A DNA stretch of 64,000 bases from Enhygromyxa salina (GTDB lineage: Bacteria; Myxococcota_A; Polyangia; Nannocystales; Nannocystaceae): NCBI RefSeq assembly GCF_002994615.1, contig NZ_PVNK01000081.1, forward strand, positions 1 to 64,000. The letters are read 5' to 3'. The notes under the pieces are model-generated. The model was not told the origin of the DNA. It did no database searches and saw only the letters and a program-made list of their open reading frames with translations. Both the position numbers and the translations under genes were made by a program. Each line of letters begins with the position of its first letter. Within the stretch, counting starts at the first letter, position 1. Below are positions 36,703-45,926 of this stretch, piece after piece.

Positions 36703-37041
36703 GACCCACTATATATCCAATCTGGGCGCACCCTCTACCGGTGCGACGGGAACAGAGTGCGTGATTTCTCACAGATCGCCTCGGACAGGACAGATCACAG
36801 CCGGTTCGGCAGCATCTGATCGCCCCCAGGTCGAGACGTGCCAAGCGCTACACTTCGAGGCGTTCGAGTGTTGCGGCCGTGTGCCCGGGGTCGTCGCGCC
36901 CGACAAACCTCGAACCGCGGTGACCCACGCGGCCTGGGATGGCCCCGAGCGCTTCCACAGCTTGGGTTGTATCGGTGATCGGTCAGCGTGATCCGCAAGC
37001 AGACGCCTGCTGCGATGGCAGTCCCTACTTGTCATTGTCGG
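36703..37041. other. Intergenic stretch without recognisable gene
   Basis: No reading frame with coding character was found on either strand. A TATATA-like segment just upstream of the low-GC gene (about 36707-36717) could serve its promoter. The remainder is mixed-composition sequence up to the first IS66 end. Confidence 0.5.
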
Positions 37042-37370
37042 GTAAGGTGTCGGTGAAGGCATCTTGCAGACGCACGGAGCCTGTGGCAGCGCCCCGCTCC
37101 GCAGCTCGCGGCTCTGGACCCCGACTCGGCACCACGCTGCTGAGCCTCAGCCAGAGCGTGCTCGCGCTCGAGCGCGCAGGCTCGCTCTGCTCAGGCTGCC
37201 GAGGCGTAAGGTGTCGGTGAAGGCATCTTGCAGACGCACGGAGCCTGTGGGCAGCGCCCAGCTCCGCAGCTCGCGGCTCTGGACCCCGACCGCGGCACCA
37301 CGCTGCTGAGCCTCGGCCAGAGCGTGCTCGCGCTCGAGCGCGCAGGCTCGCTCTCCTCAGGCTGCCGAGG
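37042..37370. repeat. 164-bp tandem duplication of an IS66 end
   Basis: GTAAGGTGTCGGTGAAGGCA starts at 37042 and again at 37206; the 164 bases after each are nearly identical and end in the 3' codons of the transposase. GTAAG-type ends are usual for IS66. One end therefore belongs to the adjacent transposase copy, the other to a second insertion of which only the end remains. Confidence 0.8.
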
Positions 37371-38614
37371 CGACGGCGTCCGGCGACCAGTTCTGCGGCA
37401 GCAGCTCAGCCAGTCGCTTCTGCGGCCACCCATCGGCGATCCGTGTCAAGACGTCACGCAGGTAGGCCCACGGCTCGACGCCGTTGAGCTCGCAGGTGCG
37501 GATCAGTGAATACATGATCGCCTTCCGCCTCCCGCTCGCGTCGTTCCCCGCAAACTGCCAATTGTTCCGTCCGACCGCGATCCCCCTGAGGGCCCGCTCG
37601 GCGCCAGTGTTGTCCAGAGGCAGGCGACCATCTTCGAGGAAGCGCTCGAGCGCGCGTCGCTGATTGAGGGCGTAGGTGAATGCGCGGGCCAGCGGCGAAG
37701 ACGGCGGCTCGGTCCCCGCGTGCTCCGTGATCCACTTGAAGAGCGCGAGGAGCAACGGCCGCGAGTGCTTGATTCGTAGCCGCCGTCGAGCTTCGGGCTT
37801 CAGCCCGCGGAGCTTCGCCTTGCGCTCGACCTTGTACATCTTCTTGATCATCGCCAGCGGCACGGCGGCCCGCGCATCGCCGCCGTCTTTGGCCTCGACG
37901 AAGTAGCGCCGTGCGTGGGCCCAGCAGCCGACCTCGACCGCGCGCGAGCCCGGCCAGTTGAAGACCCGGTCGTAGCCCTTGTACGCGTCGGCCTGGATCC
38001 AGCCTTCGCGCCCGCGCAAGAACTCGCGCGTCGCGTCCGCCTTCCAGTCGGGCGTGTACTCCAAGTAGGCGAGCTTGCCGTCGCCGAGGTAGCCCCACAG
38101 GTGACCGCGCTTGCTGCCTTCGGGGTCCTTGTTGTCGAGCACCTGCACGCCGGTGTCGTCGGTCTGCAGCACGTGTGACGCCAGCACGGTCTGGCCGAGC
38201 AGCTCGTGCAAGGGCGCGAGCAAGCTGGCGCACGCGCGGAGCCAACCGACCATCGTCGAGACCGTCAAGTCGAGGCCGTCTCGCGCGAAGATCTTGACCA
38301 GGCGATTCAGCGGAAGATGATCGGCGTACTTGCTCACGATCACGTGCGCGAGCAGCCCCGGCTCGGCGAGGCCGCGCACGATCACCTGCGGTGGACAAGG
38401 CGCCGTCACCACCGGCCCGTCGCCGCTCTTGGGCGCGTACTTGGCTCGCTTGGTGTGCACATGGATGAAGTGCCCTTGCCTCCAGTCGAGGGTGTGCGAC
38501 TCGGCGTAGCCGATGAAACCCATGTCGTCGCAGCCCTCGAGCTGCGAGCGCTCGACGTCGATGACTCGCTCCTCGACCGGCAAGTGCTCGGGCGCTCGTT
38601 GCCGCCGCGAAGGC
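37206..38614 (-). mobile_element. IS66-type element, copy 1 (5' truncated)
   Basis: Transposase end plus terminal repeat of an IS66 element, lacking tnpA, tnpB and the first about 125 codons of tnpC. Homology with copy 2 stops at about 38614, where a fragment of a secreted protein gene begins. It faces copy 2 (42.28-44.02 kb) in inverted orientation. Confidence 0.8.
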
Positions 38615-38628
38615 CGCACCTGCATCAT
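37357..38628 (-). pseudogene. IS66 transposase TnpC, N-terminally truncated but with catalytic core
   Basis: 423 codons visible from an ATG just outside the IS homology. The IS66 core is complete: VIVSKYADHLPLNRLVKIFA, catalytic Asp in LQTDDTGVQV, second Asp in IQADAYKGYDRVFNW, catalytic Glu in LDNTGAERALRGIA, then the C-terminal ELNGVEPWAYLRDVL domain. Missing are the N-terminal leucine-zipper and zinc-finger regions that copy 2 keeps. Compared with copy 2 it retains the 76 residues that copy 2 has lost. Confidence 0.8.
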
Positions 38629-38633
38629 GGCAC

Positions 38634-39429
38634 CTTTCCGCCCGGGTCGTCTCGCTCGCGTCCCTGAGCTTCGCGCCGCCGGCCGCCGACGCCCGCGGAC
38701 CCCTCGACGACGCCCTGCGCTCGGGGCTGTTCAGCGTCGCCTACGGCCCGGGCTTCTACTCGGGCTACACGGCCCAGAGCGCGATGCTGGCCGCCGACCC
38801 CGACTGGGAGGTCCAGGTCTGGCAGCGCGACCCGGAGACCGGCGAGCTCGTCGAGGTCGCCCGGGTCACCGGCGAGGACAACGACGATGACGACGACGAT
38901 CTCGAGGAGGAGCGAGGTCACCACCGACATCCCCGAGTACAAGGCCAAGATGCCCAACCCCCACGACGGCCGCGACATCGACAAGGTGCGGGGCTACGGC
39001 GCCTCACCGCTGATCCCGGTCCAGACCTGCGCCGAGGAGAACGTGCTGTGCCAAACGGGGGACACCTACCCTAACGAGGACATCTTCTTGCACGAGTTCG
39101 CCCACAGCATGCACTGGGGCATGAGCGAGGTCTACGGCAAGTCCTTCGACGAGGAGCTCGCCGCGCTCTACGCCAAGGCAAAGGCCAAGGCCGACAAGCT
39201 GGGCAAGAAGGGCAAGACCTACGCGGTGACCAACGTGCAGGAGTACTTCGCCGAGGGCGTCCAGTCGTGGTTTGCGCTCAACGACGAGGCGATCCCGACC
39301 AACGGGATCCACAACCACGTCAACACCCGCGCGGAGCTGCGGGCCTTCGACCGTGGCCTCCACGACTTCCTGGCCCGCTACCTGCCGGACGACAACAACA
39401 ACTGCAGCTGCCACGCCCAGGCTCGCTGA
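38634..39429 (+). pseudogene. Secreted HExxH metalloprotease-like gene, truncated and frameshifted
   Basis: The part next to the IS reads RVVSLASLSFAPPAADARG, the end of a signal peptide, then LRSGLFSVAYGPGFYSGYTA and WEVQVWQRDPETGELVEVAR in one frame. Near 38910 the frame changes (acidic run DDDDDDLEEE) and continues IPEYKAKMPNPHDGRDIDKV, HEFAHSMHW (zinc site HEFAH), VQEYFAEGVQSWF and HVNTRAELRAFDRGL to 39429, like secreted zinc peptidases of the anthrax lethal-factor type. Whether both parts were one gene is not certain. The start was removed by IS66. Confidence 0.6.
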
Positions 39430-39436
39430 GGACCGC

Positions 39437-40684
39437 TCAGGGCGGGGGCTGGGGGGCCTGGTCCTCGTCCCCGAAGACCAGCAGATCCTCGCAGTCGAGC
39501 AGGACGTCGAGGTCCCACCAGCCTTGCTCAGAGTCGACGATGTCGAGCACGTGGCAGTTGGACCGCCAGCCCTCGTGTTGCTCGTGTTCGGGATCGAGCG
39601 CGACGACCCATGCGCTGTCCTGGGTCTCGAAGATGAAGGTCGGCTCCACGCACTCGTCGGCGGGCGTCGGCGGGGGGCAGGGGCCATCGCAGCCGACCCG
39701 CGCGATGTAGCTGCGGTAGTTGGCCTCGGCCGCCTCACCGCAGGGGCCCTCGAAGCTGAGCGAGTCCAAGGAGTTGATGTCGTAGCCTCGAAGCTGGCCG
39801 TGGGTCCGGTCGAGGAGCGTGAGGACCTCACCGTTTTGGTGCTCGAAGTCGACGGCCTGCCGGGTGACGAAGCAGTCCGGGTAGTTTTGCAGCTCGGCGG
39901 GGGCACACAGGCCGGGCTGGGTAGGCTCGACGTCGACGATGGGGTCGAAGATCTCGGCGAAGGGGGCGTCGAAGTAGTCGGGGCCGAAGGCCTCGGCGAA
40001 GTACAGGCCGTAGAAGTTGACGAGCACGAGCTCGCCGCCCTCGTCGAGCGAACGCACGACGTCGAAGCGGTCGCAGCCCTCGCAGTTGGGGTCGCGGTAG
40101 GAGTCGAGCTGGAGCTCGGCGCCGACGAAGATCCCCTGGGGGATCAGGAAGTGGTTTTGACGGATGTGGAGCACGAAGTCGGCGACCTCGTCGTACTCGT
40201 TGCACTCGTTGGAGTGGCAAAAGCCGCTGTCGCAGAACCCGACCCGGCAGCCGTGGCTCAGGTGGCCGCAAGGGTCGGTGTCGGGCAGCGGGCTGCACAC
40301 GCCCTCGATGCACTCGATCAGGCAGTCGTTGTTCCACCCGATCGCGCACGAGGTGTGGTCGGGGACCGGCGCGTACACGCAAACGCCGTCTTCGCCGCAC
40401 TCGCCGACGCCGCAGCCGTAGGGATCATCGAGCTCGCCGCAGTCCTCGTCGCTGACGCACGCCCCGGGCCCGCCGGTGTCGGTCTCGGTCTCGGTCTCGG
40501 TCTCATCGGCGGTCTCGGTCTCGGCCCCATCGGAGCTCGTGGCTGGGGGACCGGTCTCGGTGCTGGTGTTGGTGGTGGTGACGGTCTGGCCGTCGTCTCC
40601 TTCGGCGTTTGGAGCCGCGCCAGGGCACGCTCCGAGCACGAGGCTGAGACCGACCAAGGTTGAGGTCTGAGCGGGACGTTGCAA
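39437..40684 (-). CDS. Cys-rich lipoprotein
   Basis: 415 residues; TTG 40684 is the only usable start before the hydrophobic core and lipobox LGACP. A Thr/Glu/Asp-rich linker (TETADETETETETDTG) follows, then Cys-rich motifs (CVSDEDCGELDDPYGCGVGECGEDGVC and later SGFCHSNEC), then a larger domain with regular strands to the end (WDLDVLLDCEDLLVF). The style, lipobox plus low-complexity linker plus Cys-rich head, is typical of myxobacterial surface lipoproteins. No enzyme motif is seen. Confidence 0.75.
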   Translation of the reverse strand: MQRPAQTSTLVGLSLVLGACPGAAPNAEGDDGQTVTTTNTSTETGPPATSSDGAETETADETETETETDTGGPGACVSDEDCGELDDPYGCGVGECGEDGVCVYAPVPDHTSCAIGWNNDCLIECIEGVCSPLPDTDPCGHLSHGCRVGFCDSGFCHSNECNEYDEVADFVLHIRQNHFLIPQGIFVGAELQLDSYRDPNCEGCDRFDVVRSLDEGGELVLVNFYGLYFAEAFGPDYFDAPFAEIFDPIVDVEPTQPGLCAPAELQNYPDCFVTRQAVDFEHQNGEVLTLLDRTHGQLRGYDINSLDSLSFEGPCGEAAEANYRSYIARVGCDGPCPPPTPADECVEPTFIFETQDSAWVVALDPEHEQHEGWRSNCHVLDIVDSEQGWWDLDVLLDCEDLLVFGDEDQAPQPPP

Positions 40685-40805
40685 TCTTCAGTTTATGACA
40701 CAGGTCCAGTGGGCGGTCGAACACCGGCACAGCTGATCTCGAGGGTGCACTCGGTGCATCCTCTGGGGCTTGCTTGCGGCGCGTCGAGCTTGGACCCTCG
40801 TGTCA

Positions 40806-41168
40806 TGGGCAAGTTCGCCAACACCGACGCGTACCTCGAGGCGATCACTGACCCCGACAAGCGGGCCGCGCTCGAGCGCATCCGCGAGCTCGTCGCCAAG
40901 GCGGCCCCGCAGGCCGAGGAGTGCATGAGCTACGGGGTGCCGGCGTTTTGCGTCGGCGGCCGCCCGCTCGTGGCCTACGCGGCCTTCAAGGCCCACTGCG
41001 GCTTGTCCCCCCTGAGTCCCGCGCTGATCGAGGACTTCGCCGCGCAACTCGAGGGCTTCAGCACCAGCAAGGGGACGATCCGATTTGCCCCCCGAGGCGC
41101 CGCTCTCGGCCAAGCTGATCCACCAGCTGGTCAAGGCCCGCCTGCGCGAGCTGGCGAGCTCCCGCTAG
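40806..41168 (+). pseudogene. DUF1801 (YdhG-like) protein, frameshifted at a C6 run
   Basis: From ATG 40806 (MGKFANTDAYLEAITDPDKR) the protein follows the DUF1801/YdhG pattern through ECMSYGVPAFCVGGRPLVAYAA and LSPLSPALIEDF. At six C residues (41088-41093) one extra base shifts the frame; removing it restores EAPLSAKLIHQLVKARLREL and a stop at 41168, a normal length near 120. The shift may be a sequencing error or a real mutation in a mononucleotide run. Confidence 0.65.
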
Positions 41169-41179
41169 CCTTGGAGCTC

Positions 41180-41227
41180 AGGACAGAGCCCGTCAGCTTC
41201 TCGCTCCCAGGCTCTGTCCTTTATTGG
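41180..41227 (+). terminator. Rho-independent terminator
   Basis: AGGACAGAGCC (41180-41190) pairs perfectly with GGCTCTGTCCT (41210-41220), a 19-base loop, followed by TTATT. It lies 11 bases after the DUF1801 stop and would end that transcript. Confidence 0.8.
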
Positions 41228-41264
41228 TGAGTCCTCGCCGTCCCTCCCAGCCCAGCCCCGATCG

Positions 41265-41795
41265 TCAGGACTCGAGGTCGTGGAGAGTCATGTGTGTGAG
41301 GTAGTCACGCTTGCCGACGTTGACCCCCGCGCTGCGCAGCAGGTTGTAGGCCGTGGTCAAGTGAAAGTAGAAATTGGGCTGGGCGAACTCGCGGAGGTAG
41401 TGGGCGCCGGTGGTGGCCTTCCCCGGCAAGAAGGACAGGGCGATCTCGCGCTCGGCCGCCCCCGCGAACTGGCCCTCGTCGAGGGTCTCGAGGAAGGCCA
41501 GGGTCTTGCGGATGCGCGCTTGCAGCTCGGGGATGGTCTTTTCCGTGTCCTCGAACGCGGGCGCCTCCACGCCGGCGAGGCGCGAGCCCGCGAACTTGGC
41601 GGTGTCGCAGGCGGCCTGGACCTGGAACGCGAAGGGGCGCATATCCGGCGCGAGACGGAAGCCAACGAAGTCGTCGGGCGAGCACTCCTTGGCCTCGGCG
41701 AAGGTGATGGCCTTGTCGATGCAGCCCTCGAGGCCGCGGAGCATGATCGACATCTGAACGACGGAGTCTTGGTAGAGCGACATCCCCGAGACCAT
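41265..41795 (-). CDS. DUF1993 family protein
   Basis: 176 residues from ATG 41795 (MVSGMSLYQDSVVQ); ATG 41783 is equally possible. Helical throughout, with HLTTAYNLLRSAGVNVGKRDYL near the end, a phrase characteristic of DUF1993. ERLAPDMRPFAFQVQ-like segment (RLAPDMRPFAFQVQAACDTA) is also typical. The family is soluble and of unknown function, sometimes grouped with DinB-like four-helix bundles. Convergent with DUF1801 across the terminator. Confidence 0.82.
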   Translation of the reverse strand: MVSGMSLYQDSVVQMSIMLRGLEGCIDKAITFAEAKECSPDDFVGFRLAPDMRPFAFQVQAACDTAKFAGSRLAGVEAPAFEDTEKTIPELQARIRKTLAFLETLDEGQFAGAAEREIALSFLPGKATTGAHYLREFAQPNFYFHLTTAYNLLRSAGVNVGKRDYLTHMTLHDLES

Positions 41796-41836
41796 CGGTG
41801 CTCGCGCGCGCGCCGTCAACGCTCCCCCAAAAACTC

Positions 41837-42265
41837 TCAGCTGTGCGAGCTGAAGAACTCGCCGCCCTTGCAGATCATCACCAGCTGACCCCACTCGACC
41901 TTCCAGGCCCAGACCAGCTGCTCGACCTGGCCAGGGAAGTCGAGGCGTCGCTCGCCCTCGAAGTAGAGCTGCAAGGTCCCGTCGGCGGCGAGCTCGGCCT
42001 TCTCGACCCGGGCGTCGTTGAGCACGGTGAACACGGTCAGGGCAGCGGCGACGTCGTGGTCACTCTGCTTGCTGTCGAGCTCGAGTTCGAAGGGGGGCTC
42101 GCTCAGGGCCGCGAGCCACGCGGACTCGTCCGGCACCCGGGGCTCCTCGCCGACGAGGCGGACAGGGTGGGGGTCGTCCTTGCTGTGCAGGCGAAGCTGA
42201 CGCCGGTCGCTGGCGGAGGCTGGCGCCTGGCCGGACAAAAGACCTTCGTGACCCTCGGCCAGCAC
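41837..42265 (-). pseudogene. 3' remnant of a hypothetical gene cut by IS66
   Basis: The coding-like part reads DESAWLAALSEPPFELELDS, VAAALTVFTVLNDARVEKAEL and WAWKVEWGQLVMICKGG, a mixed alpha/beta domain ending at 41837. Toward 42265 it degrades in character and meets the IS66 copy 2 junction near 42278, so the 5' part was probably lost there. No family recognised. Confidence 0.45.
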
Positions 42266-42278
42266 GCGGGAACCGGGC

Positions 42279-42479
42279 GAAGATCCTGTTTTGAGATCGC
42301 ACGGGCTGGGTCATCTACTACAAGCGGATCGAGCGAGGCACGTTCCGCGCGCCGAAGCGTCCCGGCCTTGGCGAGGTCAAGGTCGAGGTCGAAGCGGCCG
42401 AGCTGATGCTGATCCTCGAGGGCATCGAGCTCGCGGGCTCACGTCGGCGGTCGCGGTGGGTGCCGGAAAAAAACCTGTG
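42279..42479 (+). pseudogene. IS66 TnpB C-terminal fragment with Trp-to-stop change
   Basis: Frame reads KILF-stop-DRTGWVIYYKRIERG, then EVKVEVEAAELMLILEGIEL, the end of IS66 TnpB (usually KILFWDRTG), so a TGG has become TGA. The 5' part is missing. It is 32 bases from tnpC. Confidence 0.75.
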
Positions 42480-42511
42480 ACACTTCGCTGCTGAGGCTGC
42501 CTCATACCAGT

Positions 42512-43885
42512 ATGGGAAGCCGCGACGAGCTCCACGATGAGCTCGTCAATGACATTCTGAAGCTGCTGGAGAAGCTGGGTCGTCGAACCGCGCACCTCGA
42601 GTTCGAGCTGATGCGGCTGCGCAAGTCAGCCAAGGGCCGGACGTCGGAGCAGATCGACACGTCCCAGCTCTCGCTACTGCTGAGCCTCGTCAGCGAAGCG
42701 GACAAGCCCAAGGTCGAAGCGGACGACGAGTCCGAGACGGTCGACCCGCTCGAGGACCTCGACAAATTCGAGGCCAAGATCGACAGCGACCTCGAGGACG
42801 CCGACGCCGAAGACATCGACGAGGCCGCGGCCGCCGAAGGCGAAGCGAAGAAGCCTTCGCGGCGGCAACGACCGCCCGAGCACTTGCCGGTCGAGGAGCG
42901 AGTCATCGACGTCGAGCGCTCGCAGCTCGAGGGCTGCGACGACATGGGTTTCATCGGCTACGCCGAGTCGCACACCCTCGACTGGAGGCAAGGGCACTTC
43001 ATCCATGTGCACACCAAGCGAGCCAAGTACGCGCCCAAGAGCGGCGACGGGCCGGTGGTGACGGCGCCTTGTCCACCGCAGGTGATCGTGCGCGGCCTCG
43101 CCGAGCCGGGGCTGCTCGCGCACGTGATCGTGAGCAAGTATGCCGATCATCTTCCGCTGAATCGCCTGGTCAAGATCTTCGCACGAGACGGCCTCGACTT
43201 GACGATCTCGACGATGGTCGGTTGGCTCCGCGCGTGCGCCAGCTTGCTCGCGCCCTTGCACGAACTGCTCGGTCAGACCGTGCTGGCGTCACACGTGCTG
43301 CAGACCGACGACACCGGCGTGCAGGTGCTCGACAACAAGGACCCCGAAGGCAGCAAGCGCGGTCACCTGTGGGGCTACCTCGGCGACGGCAAGCTCGCCT
43401 ACTTCGAGTACACGCCCGACTGGAAGGCGGACGCGACGCGCGAGTTCTTGCGCGCGCGCGAAGGCTGGATCCAGGCCGACGCGTACAAGGGCTACGACCG
43501 GGTCTTCAATTGGCCGGGCTCGCGCGCGGTCGAGGTCGGCTGCTGGGCCCACGCGCGGCGCTACTTCGTCGAGGCCAAAGACGGCGGCGATGCGCGGGCC
43601 GCCGTGCCGCTGGCGGTGATCAAGAAGATGTACAAAGTCGAGCGCAAGGCCCCCAGGGGGATCGCGGTCGGACGGAACAATTGGCAGTTTGCGGGGAACG
43701 ACGCGAGCGGGAGGCGGAAGGCGATCATGTATTCGCTGATCCGCACCTGCGAGCTCAACGGCGTCGAGCCGTGGGCCTACCTGCGTGACGTCTTGATGCG
43801 GATCGCCGATGGGTGGCCGCAGAAGCGACTGGCTGAGCTGCTGCCGCAGAACTGGTCGCCGGACGCCGTCGCTTCGGCAGCCTGA
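42512..43885 (+). pseudogene. IS66 transposase TnpC with in-frame catalytic deletion
   Basis: 457 codons. The N-terminus is present (MGSRDELHDELVNDILKLLE with a zipper-like RRTAHLEFELMRLRKSA), then an acidic linker and the core with both Asp sites (LQTDDTGVQV, IQADAYKGYDR). After VERKA it jumps to P-RGIAVGRNNW: 76 residues present in copy 1 are absent, including the catalytic Glu of NTGAERAL. The reading frame stays open, so a stable but catalytically dead protein could still be made. Confidence 0.85.
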
Positions 43886-44051
43886 GCAGAGCGAGCCTGC
43901 GCGCTCGAGCGCGAGCACGCTCTGGCCGAGGCTCAGCAGCGTGGTGCCACGGTCGGGTCCAGAGCCTCGAGCTGCGGAGCTGCCACAGGCTCCGTGCGTT
44001 TCGCAAGCTTCACGTTGACAGTTTTCTCGAGCCGCGCTAGCGTCGCACGCG

Positions 44052-44786
44052 GTGAACACGGTATTTCGACCCGTCGTTCTGCTGTTGCCGCTGTTCGTGG
44101 CCGGATGTGATCATCCGAGCGCAGATGAGTCGTCTGGATCCGGCGGCATGACTACGGGTGGCCACGTTCAATCGCCCACGTGCGAGCTCGCGTCGAGAAC
44201 AGAACTCGCCGATGAGAATGTGGTTGCGCCCAACGGTCAAACCGGCGCGAAAATTCTGGCCACCGTGCCGGAGTCACTTCACACGTCCCTCCACTGGGAC
44301 TTCTCAAGTTTGGTGACAGGCGTTGAAGTCGAGGTGCCCGGGTCGATCGGACTCAGCTCTGTGCTCGACCTGTCCTTCAGTTTTCCTTCGGAGCCTCGGT
44401 TCTATTTCGAGGACTGGATGGTCGTCTATCCTGATGCAGATAACCACGGGCAGGTCGCGTACGAGTGCTTGGACATGGTCACGACAACCTTGGACGTGAA
44501 CATGGTGACCGAGGATGGGACCATTTCACTCAATCTCACCGGACTCAAGGTAGGGCTCAACCCGGACGATCCAGAGACGGACTACGTGGCCAAGCCGCTG
44601 ATATATCAAACCGTGGCAATGACGACTCCCGTAGTGAACTTCCTGCAGCCCGAAGCTCTCCCGGCGAGCACGGACAAGACCATCGTGATGGAGTTTGACT
44701 TCGATGGCGTGTCCGTGGACGGCGCCATCATCGTCCACGCGGAGGGCTCCTCCGCAACCTATGAGCACTTGGTGGCCAGGTGGTGA
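44052..44786 (+). CDS. Lipoprotein
   Basis: 244 residues from GTG 44052; lipobox FVAGC follows a hydrophobic core. The mature part begins with Ser/Gly-rich linker, then a beta-rich domain (EVEVPGSIGLSSVLDLSFSF, MVTTTLDVNMVTEDGTISLN, IVMEFDFDGVSVDGAIIVHA). GC is a little lower than in the resident genes. No family recognised. Its stop overlaps GTG 44783 of the next gene, so they were once translated together. Confidence 0.7.
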   Translation: MNTVFRPVVLLLPLFVAGCDHPSADESSGSGGMTTGGHVQSPTCELASRTELADENVVAPNGQTGAKILATVPESLHTSLHWDFSSLVTGVEVEVPGSIGLSSVLDLSFSFPSEPRFYFEDWMVVYPDADNHGQVAYECLDMVTTTLDVNMVTEDGTISLNLTGLKVGLNPDDPETDYVAKPLIYQTVAMTTPVVNFLQPEALPASTDKTIVMEFDFDGVSVDGAIIVHAEGSSATYEHLVARW

Positions 44787-45347
44787 ACCGTAAGGCGCTG
44801 CTAAGTCCTCTCCTCATCGTCGTAGCTGCTTGTTCTCCTGACACAGATCCAGGCGAACTTCGAGGTCCGGGAGGTCAAGCACCATCCGCGCATTGGAGTC
44901 CGCGAAGCTGAGCTCGATGGCCCTCCGGCCGTCCCGGTCGACTTTGGAGATGGCCGCGAGCCGGTCACCAGCCCGGAGGAGCTCGAGTCGTATCCCCTGC
45001 GAACGGTCGTCCAGACTGAGAAAAAAATCCCTCTCGGGTTCGGCAACACATCGGTGGGCACGGGTACGGGCTTCTTGGTCGGGCCAAGGCATGTTCTGAC
45101 CAATCACCATGTAGCGGTCGACGATAACGACGATAATATCAATCCGATGCTCGAGATGAATCCACCCGGCTTTTCCTTTCAAGTATACCCGGGCCGGGCT
45201 AAAGATGCAGACCTCAACGGAGGGCCATGGAATGTCGAGCGCGTCGTCTGGGGCCCACATGCCTGGGACGGCCTTTACTGGGGAGGGGAAGACTATGCGC
45301 TCCTGATTCTCGAGGACGAAGCCAGGTTATTCCTGAGCGGGCCCTGA
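44783..45347 (+). pseudogene. Trypsin-like serine protease, frameshifted and lacking catalytic Ser
   Basis: GTG 44783 overlaps the preceding stop (GTGA) and starts NRKALLSPLLIVVAACSPD, a lipoprotein signal. The frame ends after 41 codons; in another frame QANFEVREVKHHPRIGVREA continues to VGTGTGFLVGPRHVLTNHHV (catalytic His) and GGEDYALLILE (catalytic Asp). It stops at 45347 before the GxSGG serine, where a DUF2169 fragment begins on the other strand. A one-base frameshift plus a 3' deletion explains it. Confidence 0.7.
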
Positions 45348-45740
45348 GCTCAGCGACCGAGGCGCCAGGTGCAGCCGAGCAGCAGCGAACTCGATGGCCC
45401 CGTCTGGATGAAGCCCGACGAGGCGGACCGGTTCTCCACCGACGAGGTGCTCGGGAGCTTGCAGCCCAGGCGAGGCCGCACGAAAGAAGCGCTCGTCCAG
45501 ATCGGCGGGCCACAGGGGGGCGTGCTTGGTCGCCCACGCGTCATCGTAGGTGCCGGCAAAGACTCTGCGCGGGCCCCAGTGGCGGGCGATGGGGCCGAAA
45601 CCGGCAGGGATCGGAAGATCGGATGGGCTCTGGATGAGCTGGTTTGGGTCCTCGATGTTGGGCAGCGCTCGATCGACCGCCGACGTGAAGCTGGGCACGA
45701 GTCCCTCGCCCACGGGGTTATGTCTCGTTCCGGAGTTCCT
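45327..45740 (-). pseudogene. DUF2169 fragment (type VI secretion-associated)
   Basis: Frame reads RHNPVGEGLVPSF, LPNIEDPNQLIQSP, LPIPAGFGPIARHWGPRRVFAGTYDDAW, WPADLDERFF and PVRLVGLHPDGAIEFAA, which is the first half of DUF2169, a domain of proteins encoded with T6SS spike and effector genes. Both ends are lost; the stop at 45327 is fortuitous. No other T6SS gene is in the window. Confidence 0.7.
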
Positions 45741-45926
45741 ACATCTGGCGCCATGTTCGTCGTGGCGCTTTTTCTGCGACGGTGAGCGCGTGGCCGGCCT
45801 GGCGCGATGAATGCTATGGGCAAGAAGGAATTGCGCACGCACAGATCGAGCTTTGACGAACGCTCGGCCTGGTGAGTTGGGAGGCGCAGAAGTCGGCCAC
45901 CCTTGATTTTGCTCGGCAGATCCCGG

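Larger units (their letters stand above)
42279..44022 (+). mobile_element. IS66-type element, copy 2 (internally deleted)
   Basis: Holds the 3' part of tnpB, a near full-length tnpC and the terminal region up to an end related to that of copy 1 (read on the minus strand GTCAACGTGAAGCTTGCG). tnpA and the start of tnpB are missing at the left junction. Inverted relative to copy 1; about 3.7 kb lie between them. Confidence 0.75.

Noticed and set aside
37042..44022. Functional composite transposon bounded by IS66
   Set aside because: Both IS copies lack essential parts (tnpA, tnpB start, and either the TnpC N-terminus or the catalytic Glu), so no active mobilisation can come from them.
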